Made by a program: the position numbers and the translations under genes. The notes beneath the pieces were generated by a model that worked only from the letters and a program-made list of their open reading frames with translations, ran no database searches and had not been told where the DNA came from. A DNA stretch of 64,000 nt, taken from positions 230,790-294,789 of the forward strand of contig MGQB01000023.1 in assembly GCA_001797675.1 (NCBI GenBank). Direction: 5' to 3'. Shown here piece after piece: positions 44,515-53,422 of the stretch (positions are counted from its first letter, which is position 1; each line of letters opens with the position of its first letter). The stretch comes from Deltaproteobacteria bacterium RBG_13_43_22. GTDB taxonomy: Bacteria > Desulfobacterota > RBG-13-43-22.

Positions 44515-46701
44515 TTAACTGCACCGTGAGAAACCGCACGAATGGCAGGTCAGGCATCCGTTTTCGTGGACCACCTGACTGCCGCAATCCGGGCAGGAGC
44601 CCATGATTCTCTCATCCTCTTCGACCGTGACTTGGGTATAATTACTGATTACCCGGCTGATGGCATCCGAACAGGACAGGATTTGGTGACCATTACCCCA
44701 AGTAGGAGACGGACAGCGGATCCCGGAAATCTGCTTCAAAATAGAAGTCAGGCTGATTCCGGACCTCAAGGCCAGAGAGATCAACCGTCCGGTGGCCTCG
44801 ATCTGCGACGAGGCACACCCTCCGGTCTTGCCCATCTGGGCAAAGACCTCGCAAATCCCTTTTTCATCGGAATTGATGGTCACATAAAGTTTTCCGCAGC
44901 CGGTGGAGATTCGTTCCGTAATCCCCAGGGTCCGGGTCGGACGCGAACGGGGATTGATTTTAGAGCTGTCGCTGGTTTTGTTAAGATTCAACACCTGGGT
45001 CTCCCGGCTGCCATAGCGGTAAATGGTCACCCCCTTGCATCCCTGGTGATAGGCGGTTAGATAGGCATTCTGGACATCCTCCGGTGTGGCCTCATTGGGA
45101 AAGTTAATGGTTTTGGATACCGCATTGTCGGTGTATTTTTGAAAGGCGGCTTGAATTTGTATATGACATTCCGGGCTGATATCGTGGGAAGTTACAAAAA
45201 GGGTCTTAATCTCCTCGGGTATGTCCGGGATGTTCCGGATCGAGCCTTCCCGGGCGATCTGTTCCATGAGTTGAGGGGAATAAAAGCCTTTTTCCTTGGC
45301 CATTTTTTTAAAAAAGGGGTTGACTTCGACCATCTGGGTCCCGTCCAGAACCGTCCGATAATAGGATACGGCAAACAACGGTTCGATTCCACTGGAAGTA
45401 CCGGCAATGATACTGATCGTCCCGGTGGGGGCGACGGTTGTGGTAGTGGCGTTGCGCATCCCTGAAATGGTTTTATCCGGTCGATCAAAGACGCTTCCTT
45501 CAAAATTGGGGAAATTTCCTCTCTCTCCGGCTAATTGTTCAGAGGCCAGACGGGACTCGGTCTCAATAAAACCCATCACCTTTTCAGCAACCTCTACCGC
45601 CTGGGGAGCATTGTAAGGGATACCCAACTGGATCAACAGATCGGCAAAACCCATGACCCCCAATCCGATTTTTCGATTCCCTTTGCTCATCTTTTCGATC
45701 TTGGGTAAGGGATATTTATTGACCTCAATGACGTTGTCCAAAAAATGGACGCCCGTATGAACCAGGGTCTTCAGTCTTTTAAAATCAATCTCCCCTTTCT
45801 TGACCATCCGAGCCAGATTGATCGAACCCAGATTGCAGGATTCATAAGGCAGAAGCGGCTGTTCTCCGCAGGGATTGGTGGCCTCTATAAGTCCTAAGTT
45901 AGGTGTAGGGTTATCCCGATTGATCCGGTCGATAAAGACCACCCCCGGTTCCCCGCTTCTCCAGGCGGAATCGACGATCTTGTCAAAGATGGCCTGAGCG
46001 AAAACCGATCCGGTTTTAAAACCGGTGTGTGGATTGATCAGGTCGTAATCCCGTTTGTTTTCCAGGGCTTCCATGAATGAGTCGGGAATTAATACTGAAA
46101 TATTGAAGTTATTCAACCGGTCGGTCTGCAATTTGGCTTCGATAAATTTTTCGATATCCGGGTGGTCCACCCGGAGCAGACCCATATTGGCTCCACGGCG
46201 GGTACCTCCCTGTTTGATGGTTTCAGTGGCCACGTCAAACACGGTCATAAAGGATATGGGCCCGCTGGAAATGCCGTGGGTGGATTTAACCATATCCTTC
46301 TCCGGCCGGATCCTGGAAAAGGAAAATCCGGTCCCTCCGCCGCTTTTGTGGATAATGGCGGTTTGTTTGATGGCCTCAAAGATACTGTCAATGGAATCCT
46401 CGACCGGCAGGACAAAACAGGCCGAAAGCTGGCCTAATGACCGACCGGCGTTCATTAAGGTTGGAGAATTAGGCAGAAATTCCAAACGAGTCATAATCTG
46501 GAAAAACATTTCTTCGGTGGTTTGGATTTGAACCTCTTTTCCATAGAGAGCATCGGCTGAAGCCACAACCGAGGCTACCCGGCGGAACATATCCTCCGGT
46601 TTTTCGATCACTTGTCCCTGAATGTCTTTTTTTAGATAACGTTTATTCAGGACCAGTTGGGCATTGGGGGTCAGAAAAAGGGGGGGAGCTTGAGCGGTCA
46701 T
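44515..46701 (-). CDS. nrdJ: Adenosylcobalamin-dependent ribonucleotide reductase, class II
   Basis: A 728-residue NrdJ-type enzyme. Seen in order: [13 protein letters not shown] (about residue 74), [56 protein letters not shown] (active-site cysteine/glutamate loop), [18 protein letters not shown] and a C-terminal zinc-finger-like tail ([20 protein letters not shown]). It makes deoxynucleotides using B12 and works without oxygen. It is monocistronic as far as seen; two NrdR-box-like sites lie upstream. Confidence 0.95.
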   Translation of the reverse strand: MTAQAPPLFLTPNAQLVLNKRYLKKDIQGQVIEKPEDMFRRVASVVASADALYGKEVQIQTTEEMFFQIMTRLEFLPNSPTLMNAGRSLGQLSACFVLPVEDSIDSIFEAIKQTAIIHKSGGGTGFSFSRIRPEKDMVKSTHGISSGPISFMTVFDVATETIKQGGTRRGANMGLLRVDHPDIEKFIEAKLQTDRLNNFNISVLIPDSFMEALENKRDYDLINPHTGFKTGSVFAQAIFDKIVDSAWRSGEPGVVFIDRINRDNPTPNLGLIEATNPCGEQPLLPYESCNLGSINLARMVKKGEIDFKRLKTLVHTGVHFLDNVIEVNKYPLPKIEKMSKGNRKIGLGVMGFADLLIQLGIPYNAPQAVEVAEKVMGFIETESRLASEQLAGERGNFPNFEGSVFDRPDKTISGMRNATTTTVAPTGTISIIAGTSSGIEPLFAVSYYRTVLDGTQMVEVNPFFKKMAKEKGFYSPQLMEQIAREGSIRNIPDIPEEIKTLFVTSHDISPECHIQIQAAFQKYTDNAVSKTINFPNEATPEDVQNAYLTAYHQGCKGVTIYRYGSRETQVLNLNKTSDSSKINPRSRPTRTLGITERISTGCGKLYVTINSDEKGICEVFAQMGKTGGCASSQIEATGRLISLALRSGISLTSILKQISGIRCPSPTWGNGHQILSCSDAISRVISNYTQVTVEEDERIMGSCPDCGSQVVHENGCLTCHSCGFSRCS

Positions 46702-46781
46702 GGATTAGGTTCCTTTTTGTAATTCCGGTGATCTTGAGTTTTTTTAGAGGGATAGAGGATTCTTTCTCTCTGTTGGTTCAA

Positions 46782-46828
46782 CTACAATGGGTTGGGAAGC
46801 AGTCGATCCATTCCACAATAGGTAGTAT
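46782..46828 (-). promoter_or_regulatory. Candidate pair of NrdR boxes upstream of nrdJ
   Basis: Two related 16-base words, CTACAATGGGTTGGGA (46782-46797) and CCACAATAGGTAGTAT (46813-46828), start exactly 31 bp apart, the usual centre-to-centre spacing of NrdR boxes. By eye they match the NrdR consensus at 9 and 12 of 16 positions. They lie 80-130 bp upstream of nrdJ, in the 267-bp divergent region shared with the CsgG-like gene. Confidence 0.45.
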
Positions 46829-46968
46829 TATAGACCGAAAAAGAAAAATTGAAAAGAAAAATTTCGACTCTCAAAAAAAATGGCGAAAAGGGAAAATTTA
46901 ACTACTTATTGCCTTCCCTTTGCCGATATGCTAATTTATAAAAAACTATTAAGGCTATAGGAGGTCTC

Positions 46969-47688
46969 ATGAAAAGAAATATTGGTTTGTTCATCATCAT
47001 AGGGTTGGTCATTTTTCCCCTTTCTTTAGGTTTGGCGCAAGAAAAACCCAGAATAGGGGTTCTTCGGTTTACCAATCAGACCAGTGCCGGGTGGTGGTCG
47101 GGAAACATGGGCTATGAACTGCAGGACATGTTAGCCTCCGAGTTGGCCAACACCAAGGCCTTCCAGGTTTTAGAACGAAAAGAAATTAATGCGGTCCTTG
47201 GAGAACAGGATTTAGGGGCCTCCGGAAGAGTGGATTCCAAGACCAGGGCAAAAATAGGAAAAATCAAAGGGGCCAAGTATCTGGTAGCCGGGACGGTTTC
47301 GGCTTTCGAACATAATACCAGCGGGGGCGGCGGCGGGATCAGCATTGGAGGTTTTTCCATCGGAGGAAAAAAGGATAAGGCCTATATGGCGGTCGATTTA
47401 AAGGTTATCGATACAGAAACCGGGGAAATTACCGATAACCGAACCGTGGAAGCCACTTCGGAATCAACGGGGGTTAGTTTCGGAGCCCATCTCGGCATTG
47501 TTTCAGGAAATCTTGGACAATATGAAAAGACCCCGGTCGGCAAGGCCATCAGGGCCTGCATTATAGAGGCTTCCGAATACCTGGAATGTTCTATGACCAA
47601 AGGGAAAAGCGATCCCTGTATGCAGGCTTATGCCGAAAAGGACTCAAAAAGAAGAGAAAAAACCAAAAAATCTATTCAATTGGACTAA
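46969..47688 (+). CDS. CsgG/HfaB-family secreted protein
   Basis: A 239-residue exported protein. A signal peptide (residues 1-22, ending LGLAQ) has no lipobox Cys, unlike CsgG itself. The domain has IGVLRFTNQT, ELQDMLASELANTKAFQVLERKEI and GAKYLVAGTVSAFE, the N-terminal fold of CsgG/LpoB-like proteins, a Gly-rich loop (SGGGGGISIGGFSIGG), then DLKVIDTETGEI. The C-terminal tail has two cysteines and is basic. It probably acts in the outer envelope, but without the pore-forming features being certain. AGGAGG precedes ATG 46969. Confidence 0.8.
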   Translation: MKRNIGLFIIIGLVIFPLSLGLAQEKPRIGVLRFTNQTSAGWWSGNMGYELQDMLASELANTKAFQVLERKEINAVLGEQDLGASGRVDSKTRAKIGKIKGAKYLVAGTVSAFEHNTSGGGGGISIGGFSIGGKKDKAYMAVDLKVIDTETGEITDNRTVEATSESTGVSFGAHLGIVSGNLGQYEKTPVGKAIRACIIEASEYLECSMTKGKSDPCMQAYAEKDSKRREKTKKSIQLD

Positions 47689-48033
47689 CCTTTCCCCTCT
47701 TAATTATAATTAAACTTTTTAGAGGGATGTCCTGATTTGAGCCAAAATAAGAGCCTTGAAAACGGTTCAATTTTGTTCAAGGTCAAGGATGATGAAAATT
47801 TTAACCGCAGGAATACCTATTGTATTTCGAGGATTAAAATTTGAGTCTGACCAAGAGTTTGGGCAAAAGGGGGCGTTTTTCAAGGCTCTCAAAACAAGGG
47901 CAGTTCTCTTAAAATAAATCCGGCCGGTTTTTTCCTTTGATCTTTTTTTCTCTTGACCTTTGTTCCTTTCTCATTTTATGATCCCTCCGCTAAAGAGCAA
48001 GATGTTTTATCAAAACGAAAGGAGTTTGTTTTT
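47689..48033. other. Intergenic region with palindrome and promoter
   Basis: 345 bp. A perfect 14-bp palindrome TTAATTATAATTAA (47700-47713) is embedded in a CCCTCT ... AGAGGG stem after the CsgG-like gene. Further on TTGACC (47953-47958), 18 bp and TATGAT (47977-47982) form a promoter for the HdrD-like gene; this rules out the upstream in-frame start at 47953. Confidence 0.55.
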
Positions 48034-49185
48034 ATGTCAGTAACCCCTTTTATCGAAGTCAACCAGGCCATTGTGGCCATGGGCGGAGATACCTTAAATC
48101 ACTGCATGCAATGCGGTCTTTGCGCCGGTTTATGCCCCTGGGGACGTGCTGTGGAAGGTTCCCCTTTTGTGGTCCGGAAACTCATTCGGATGGGGCAGTT
48201 GGGAATGGAGGGATATGAATCCGATGATATCCTTTTTGCCTGTACCACCTGCAACCTCTGTGTCCGCAATTGTCCCCGTCAGGTCAAAATAGTGGATGTA
48301 ATCCGTTCAATGCGCAGCATGATCGCCGAGACCGGGGCTATCCCTCAGGGTCTTCGTCCTATCTTGGGCAGTGTTCACAGCAATGGTAACCCATGGGCTG
48401 AGGATAAGGCCAAAAGGACCAATTGGGCCCAAGGGCTGGATGTGCCCGTCTTTGGTCCCGATACGGAATATTTTCTCTTTGTCTGCTGTACATCGGCTTA
48501 CGAACAGCGCAGCCAGAAAATCGCCAAAGCCATCGTTGAACTACTGAAAACGGCCGGGGTCAGTTTTGGAATTATCGGCAATGAAGAGGCCTGCTGTGGA
48601 GAATCGATCCGCAAAATCGGGGATGAAGCCCTTTTTTCGAAAATCGCCGAACAAAACATCGCCCTCTATAAAGAAAAAGGAGTCAAAAAAATCATTACTA
48701 CCTCCCCGCATTGTTTTACAGCTTTCACTAAAGACTACAAAGAATTAGGGGCAGAATTTGAAGTTCAACATTATTCTCAATTTTTAACTCAATTGGTTCG
48801 TGATGGAAAATTAACCCCCAAGAAGCCCCTCGGGAAAAAAGTCATATACCACGACCCCTGCTATCTTGGCCGTCATAATGAGGTCTTTGACGATCCTCGC
48901 CAGCTTTTACAGGCCATTCCGGAGGTAGAGTTGATGGAGTTCCCTCAAAACAAGGGTTTCAGTCTCTGCTGTGGCGGAGGGGGTGGTCGTTTGTGGATGG
49001 AAACCCATCCCGACCAGCGTTTTTCGGATAAGAAGATGGTTGAAGCCGCCGATAAGGGGGCCCAGGTCCTGGCAACAGCCTGTCCTTATTGCATCAGCCT
49101 CTTTGAAGACAGCCGTAAGGGGACCGGAAAAGAAGATCAGATTGTCGTCAAGGACCTGACTGAATTGTTGCAGGAATCATTATAA
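48034..49185 (+). CDS. HdrD-like iron-sulfur protein with two CCG domains
   Basis: A 383-residue soluble protein. Two 4Fe-4S motifs, CMQCGLCAGLC (residues about 24-34) and CTTCNLCVRNC (about 71-81), are followed by two complete CCG domains (EEACCGESIRKIGDEALF and DPCYLGRHN plus LCCGGGGG). This is the heterodisulfide reductase D / GlcF layout, transferring electrons to or from a disulfide, quinone or flavin partner. AAAGGAG lies before ATG 48034 and the promoter at 47953-47982 fits this start. No flavoprotein gene is adjacent, so its partner lies elsewhere. Confidence 0.85.
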   Translation: MSVTPFIEVNQAIVAMGGDTLNHCMQCGLCAGLCPWGRAVEGSPFVVRKLIRMGQLGMEGYESDDILFACTTCNLCVRNCPRQVKIVDVIRSMRSMIAETGAIPQGLRPILGSVHSNGNPWAEDKAKRTNWAQGLDVPVFGPDTEYFLFVCCTSAYEQRSQKIAKAIVELLKTAGVSFGIIGNEEACCGESIRKIGDEALFSKIAEQNIALYKEKGVKKIITTSPHCFTAFTKDYKELGAEFEVQHYSQFLTQLVRDGKLTPKKPLGKKVIYHDPCYLGRHNEVFDDPRQLLQAIPEVELMEFPQNKGFSLCCGGGGGRLWMETHPDQRFSDKKMVEAADKGAQVLATACPYCISLFEDSRKGTGKEDQIVVKDLTELLQESL

Positions 49186-49291
49186 AAATAGGGATGAGTG
49201 TCGAAGTGGCGTGTGTCGGGAATTACCTTTAAGGGATCAATCAATTATTCCCCGTCACCCGTCACACGACACAATCGTCACCCTCTATCAA

Positions 49292-49702
49292 CTACGGACA
49301 TACTTCCTTTATTTCATCCTGAATCAACTTGCCTCCCTGAAAGACCTGCTCCCGGATCAGGGGACAATTGGGAGTTTCGCCTTTCTCTACCGGAAAGGCC
49401 TCAACCCGCTGAAATCCGTCAAGGCTTAAATAGGCAATGGGTCTTCCTTGCCGGGCCGATTCCATCGAAGCTCGGAGGGAAATTTCTATTAACTTTCCCT
49501 TTATCGGGCTACTTAAAGCAGCCCCGATAGCCCCGCCCCGCCAAGTTCTTTCCTTTTGATCCAGAGGATCTATGGAATGCTTCACCGGCCCCACCTGATA
49601 AGCATTTTCAGTACTGCAGGCGGGAAAAAGCCCCAAAGAGACAATCAAACTTGATAGAAGAACCAATACTTTTAGAGGACGAATTATCTTTTTATCATTC
49701 AT
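49292..49702 (-). CDS. Small predicted lipoprotein with glycine-zipper-like segment
   Basis: A 136-residue protein. A lipoprotein signal ends at SLGLFPAC (Cys about residue 27). The following region contains RTWRGGAIGAALSSPIKGKLIEIS, a small-residue segment like glycine-zipper envelope proteins, and then a domain with AYLSLDGFQRVEAFP and a Cys pair in the C-terminal part. ATG 49702 is used; an upstream in-frame start would put about 22 extra residues before the signal. Family unknown. Confidence 0.6.
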   Translation of the reverse strand: MNDKKIIRPLKVLVLLSSLIVSLGLFPACSTENAYQVGPVKHSIDPLDQKERTWRGGAIGAALSSPIKGKLIEISLRASMESARQGRPIAYLSLDGFQRVEAFPVEKGETPNCPLIREQVFQGGKLIQDEIKEVCP

Positions 49703-49735
49703 TTTGTATCCTAATGGAGGCCTGTAACCGCAACC

Positions 49736-49890
49736 AAATTCGAATACCAATATTTGAAGCAAATTCAAATAGTAAAAGATAAAAACAAAAACTTTCTCAT
49801 GAGCTTACAATAAAATCCCTTTAGAATATTTTAATTTTAGTCATTCGATATTGTTTCGGATTTCGAAATTTGTGCTTCGGATTTCCAACG
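49736..49890. repeat. Hairpin-rich repeat, GAAATCCGAAAC family, copy 2
   Basis: Contains AAATTCGAATACC, GAAGCAAATTCAAAT and, inverted at the far side, GTTTCGGATTTCGAAATT and GCTTCGGATTTCC. Same plan as 42226-42350. The whole 49703-49986 gap otherwise holds nothing clear. Confidence 0.55.
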
Positions 49891-49986
49891 CCTCCGCAAA
49901 TCATAGAGAACCGCTTAATGAAGGAGATCTAATCCCTTAAGCATCCACCACTGTGCATCCTGTGTCTTTTACATCCGTTTGTTATT

Positions 49987-50682
49987 TTACTCCCCCTTGG
50001 GGGATTTCTGGTTTCTTGATTTTTGCATCTGTTTCAGCAGTTCTCTCATATCTCCCGGTTGCCCGGTACCCATCCCAATGACTTCATTCATGCTGCTGAC
50101 CTTTTTATAGTCTTTCGGCACTTCAAACATAGCGGCCGTGGCGGCACCAACTTTGATCTCTTTCATTTCAGTGGTGAATTTGTCCGGGGCCCCTTCTCTT
50201 CTTTTATCCGGGGGAATGACCACTTCATTTTTAATGGGTAATCCCCCTAAATCCTGGGCCTCCCAAAGAATGGAGGAATATTTTTCCTGCGGTTTTTCCT
50301 TATTATAAAAGACCGCGCTGTACTTGATACAAGGATGTCCGTCTATGGTTTCCGTTCCGATCTTTTTTTTCTCAATGACCACATTGGGGTCATACATCGA
50401 AGGAACCCTTTCCTGGGTGGTCTGTTCAAAATAGGTCTTGTTTTTTGTATTCATGGTGACGGTCTTTTTTTGATCCATCAGGCTTATGGTTATCAGTCCG
50501 CCCAACATGACATTTTCCACACGGGACTTATTTCCCAGTTTGGCCATAGGCATGGATATGCCCATAAAGGTCATTTTGCAGGTAAAGTTATCGGGCGGAG
50601 CGGCCAGGAGCATGGTAGAAAATAGAACAAAAGTCAAGGTCAGTAATCCAATAAGCATGATCGGTTTCTTTGGTTGTTTCAT
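49987..50682 (-). CDS. DUF4412-like exported protein
   Basis: A 231-residue secreted protein. A signal peptide (IGLLTLTFVLFSTMLLAAP, cleavage after residue about 27) is followed by a beta-rich domain, NFTCKMTFMGISMPMAKL, with IGTETIDGHPCIKYSAVF and SSILWEAQDLGGLPIKNEV, typical of DUF4412 proteins. The C-terminus is basic and Gln-rich (LLKQMQKSRNQ). ATG 50682 follows AGAGAGGA; longer in-frame starts would put the signal peptide internally. Function is unknown. It is 40 bp downstream of engB. Confidence 0.65.
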   Translation of the reverse strand: MKQPKKPIMLIGLLTLTFVLFSTMLLAAPPDNFTCKMTFMGISMPMAKLGNKSRVENVMLGGLITISLMDQKKTVTMNTKNKTYFEQTTQERVPSMYDPNVVIEKKKIGTETIDGHPCIKYSAVFYNKEKPQEKYSSILWEAQDLGGLPIKNEVVIPPDKRREGAPDKFTTEMKEIKVGAATAAMFEVPKDYKKVSSMNEVIGMGTGQPGDMRELLKQMQKSRNQKSPKGE

Positions 50683-50722
50683 GGGGGTTCCTCTCTTGTT
50701 TCTTATTAATAAAATTATGAAG

Positions 50723-51307
50723 TTAATATTTAAGTCGGCCTTCAATTTCAGCCCAAATTTCATCACGGCCCTGTCCGGTTTTGGCGGAAAAGAATATGGG
50801 ATTAGGCTGTGGGCCATCCAGGTCTTTGGCGATTTCCGACCAGCTTTTACCCCAGGACCCGCGACCTACCGTGTCTGATTTGGTCAGGACAATCAAGGTG
50901 TTTCGGCCGCAGGATTGGATCAAGTGGAAAAAGGCCTTGTCTTCGTTACTGGGGACACGACGGATATCCAGCAACAAGACCACTAAGACCAAATTGGTTC
51001 TTTTTTTCAGATAAGTTGAGGTTGCTTCCTGATAGGTATCAATCACCTCTTTAGGCGCCCGGGAAAAACCATAACCCGGCAAGTCAACCAGCATAACATT
51101 ATCATTGATCAAAAAAAAATTTAAAGTTCGGGTTTGGCCGGGTCTGCGGCTGGTGCGAACCAGGGATTTTCTCCGTAATAACGTATTGATCAGAGAGGAT
51201 TTTCCCACATTGGAACGACCGGCAAAAGCGATCTCCGGGAAAGAAGTTTTAGGGAAATGGGCGGCCTTCAATCCGCTTTTTACGAATTCTGCTGAACGAA
51301 TGATCAT
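50723..51307 (-). CDS. engB: Ribosome biogenesis GTPase YsxC/EngB
   Basis: A 194-residue TRAFAC GTPase. G1 is GRSNVGKSSLINTLL, G3 DLPGYGFSRAP, G4 LTKSD and G5 FFSAKTGQG. EngB proteins assist assembly of the large ribosomal subunit and are usually essential. It overlaps the aminotransferase gene by four bases, forming an operon TPR - aminotransferase - engB. Confidence 0.93.
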   Translation of the reverse strand: MIIRSAEFVKSGLKAAHFPKTSFPEIAFAGRSNVGKSSLINTLLRRKSLVRTSRRPGQTRTLNFFLINDNVMLVDLPGYGFSRAPKEVIDTYQEATSTYLKKRTNLVLVVLLLDIRRVPSNEDKAFFHLIQSCGRNTLIVLTKSDTVGRGSWGKSWSEIAKDLDGPQPNPIFFSAKTGQGRDEIWAEIEGRLKY

Positions 51308-52488
51308 CGAATTGTTTTATATTCTTCCCGGTTTAAATAAACCCGGAGACGTTCCATCCCTTCTTCAATCCGTTCAACGGAATTGGCATAGGTAAACCGG
51401 AGGTATCCTTCGGCACCGGAACCGAAATCAATCCCCGGAGTTACCCCTACTTTGGCTTTTTTTAAAATATCAAAGGCCAGTTTATAGGAATCGGGGTAAA
51501 AGGCTTTGGCATTGGCTAAAACATAAAAGGCCCCGGTCGGTTCAACCTTCAATCCGAAGCCAAGCTCTTTAAGCCTTTTAATCATCACCTTCCGGCGTTG
51601 GTTATATAAATCTTTCATCCCAGTCACATCGTCCTGGGCCTGGGTCAAGGCGGTAATCCCGGCCCATTGAGCCACCGAGTTGGCCGAAATAAAAAAATTC
51701 TGGTGAATCTTCTGTAAGGGGCGGATAAATTCCTTGGGGGCTATTAAATAACCCAGTCGCCAGCCGGTCATGGCATACAATTTGGAAAAGCCGTTTAAAA
51801 CAAAAGCCCGATCGGTAAATTCCAGGATGGAATGTTCCCGCCCCTCATATACCAGACCGTGATAAACTTCATCGGAAATAATATAAGGTTCGTATCGGGC
51901 CACCTCTTTCATCCGGTCTTCGGATAAAAGGGTTCCGGTGGGATTGGAAGGGGAATTGATAAAAATCCCTTTGGTGCTCGGTCCAATGCATTTACCAATC
52001 TCTTCCGGATAATATTGAAAACCGTCTTCTTCATGGACTTGAACCTTGACCGGTTTCCCCTGAGCGAACTGGATAAAATTGGGATAACAGGCATAATGGG
52101 GATCGGAAATAATGACTTCCTGTCCTGGTTCCAGCAATGCGGAAAAGACCATAAACATAGCCGGCGAGGTCCCGGAAGTAACCAGGATTTGGTCCGGAGA
52201 GACACGGACCCGGTATTGCCGGAAATAGTGAGCACTGATCGCCTCTCGGAGTTCTATGATTCCCCGGCTGTCGGTATAATGGGTTTTCCCGTCCCGGAGA
52301 GCCCGGATGGCCGCCTCTTTAATGCACTCCGGGGTATCAAAATCCGGCTCCCCCACTTCTAGATGGATAATCGTTTCCCCCGATCGTTCCATAAACTGGG
52401 CTGTTTCCAGAACATCCATGGCAATAAAAGGGGTTATTTCCCGGGCTCGTTTGGAGACCAGGTTGGAGTCGGATCCATTGACTTTCAT
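51304..52488 (-). CDS. PLP-dependent aminotransferase, class I/II
   Basis: A 394-residue aminotransferase of the aspartate/alanine family. Motifs: HLEVGEPDFDTPE near the start, YTDSRGIIELREAIS, TSGTSPAMFMVF, the NSPSNPTG loop, DEVYHGLVYEG, and the PLP lysine in FSKLYAMTGWRLGYL. It probably transfers amino groups between an amino acid and a 2-oxoacid; exact substrate unclear. Overlaps both neighbours by four bases. Confidence 0.9.
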   Translation of the reverse strand: MKVNGSDSNLVSKRAREITPFIAMDVLETAQFMERSGETIIHLEVGEPDFDTPECIKEAAIRALRDGKTHYTDSRGIIELREAISAHYFRQYRVRVSPDQILVTSGTSPAMFMVFSALLEPGQEVIISDPHYACYPNFIQFAQGKPVKVQVHEEDGFQYYPEEIGKCIGPSTKGIFINSPSNPTGTLLSEDRMKEVARYEPYIISDEVYHGLVYEGREHSILEFTDRAFVLNGFSKLYAMTGWRLGYLIAPKEFIRPLQKIHQNFFISANSVAQWAGITALTQAQDDVTGMKDLYNQRRKVMIKRLKELGFGLKVEPTGAFYVLANAKAFYPDSYKLAFDILKKAKVGVTPGIDFGSGAEGYLRFTYANSVERIEEGMERLRVYLNREEYKTIR

Positions 52489-53321
52489 TTCAATTCTTTT
52501 AACCTTTGCTGGGCCTTCTTCCCCAAATCGCTTTCAGGAACGAGGCTGATCACTTCACGAAAGGCCAGAACGGCCAGGGATGACTGTTTTAACTCGATCA
52601 GTACTTCTCCCAGATCGTAATGAGCCTGGGCAAACTTGGGGGCATTTTCGATGGCTTTCTTCAAAGCCTCGGCCGCCTCTTCCATGTTTCCCGAAGCTTT
52701 CCAGGACAGGCCCAGTCCATGATAGGCCAAGCTGTAGGTTGGTGAAAGTTTAACCGCCTCTTGATAGTGTTCGCGGGCCTTGTCAAAATCCTTCAAAGCA
52801 AAATAGGCCTGACCCAAATTGTATTGAACATAATGGGGCGTGGAATACGTGGGATTTTCCAGGGCCTTATTAAACTCTTCAATGGCCTCTTTCACTCTCT
52901 TGTCCCGGAGCAAGGCCGTACCCAAATTATTATGGATCTCCGGATTGTCGGGATCAAGATAGAGAGCCTTTTCAAACTGGTTAATAGCCTGACGAATCAT
53001 CCCTTTTTCCAGATAGACTATTCCCAGGACATTGCGTATCACCGGGTTGCTCGGGTCCAGGTCATTGGCTTTTATCAATTCGGCCAAGGCCTGAGTAGGA
53101 CGCCCTTCCCGGAGCATCGAATCCCCTACGCGCAAATGAGACAGGGCTTCCTCTTTTCGCTGCAACGAAGCGGAACAGGCGGTCAGGAAAGCCAGTAGGA
53201 ACACGAGGACTAACCATCCGGCCTTCCGTTCGGTGTTTCCCGCCAAGGGCGGGATTCGGCGTTCGGCGCTAACCCCTTGAAGATCATGCCTTTTTAAACT
53301 AAAGTCATTGACCAGTATCAT
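52485..53321 (-). CDS. TPR-repeat lipoprotein (PilF/PilW-like)
   Basis: A 278-residue protein with about six tetratricopeptide repeats, for example NPVIRNVLGIVYLEKGMIRQAI and NPEIHNNLGTALL. A signal segment (LVLVFLLAFLTAC) with a lipobox Cys lies at about residues 37-50, unusually far from the ATG. The intervening residues (SAERRIPPLAGNTERK) are encoded by repeat DNA (53229-53275). A TTG within that repeat would give a shorter, more normal signal peptide. It may act in pilus or envelope assembly. First gene of the TPR-aminotransferase-engB operon. Confidence 0.75.
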   Translation of the reverse strand: MILVNDFSLKRHDLQGVSAERRIPPLAGNTERKAGWLVLVFLLAFLTACSASLQRKEEALSHLRVGDSMLREGRPTQALAELIKANDLDPSNPVIRNVLGIVYLEKGMIRQAINQFEKALYLDPDNPEIHNNLGTALLRDKRVKEAIEEFNKALENPTYSTPHYVQYNLGQAYFALKDFDKAREHYQEAVKLSPTYSLAYHGLGLSWKASGNMEEAAEALKKAIENAPKFAQAHYDLGEVLIELKQSSLAVLAFREVISLVPESDLGKKAQQRLKELK

Positions 53322-53412
53322 TAGGCATTTCCCTTTCTTTTAATTGAATCGGCTGGGTTTTAACAAACCTTTTTTCGACGAATCCCGCCCTTGGCGGGAA
53401 ACGCCGAACGTT
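53229..53412. repeat. Inverted repeat pair flanking the TPR gene start
   Basis: GTTCGGTGTTTCCCGCCAAG (from 53229) is mirrored at 53378-53412 (GGGAAACGCCGAACG at its end). Each arm holds the hairpin TCCCGCC-NNN-GGCGGGA (53238-53254 and 53383-53399). The pair bridges the start codon (53321). Confidence 0.75.
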
Positions 53413-53422
53413 TATTAACGCC

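Noticed and set aside
46702..46968. Cobalamin riboswitch in front of nrdJ
   Set aside because: The 267-bp region lacks a B12-box-like sequence and is too AT-rich and short for the usual structure; NrdR-like boxes explain it better.
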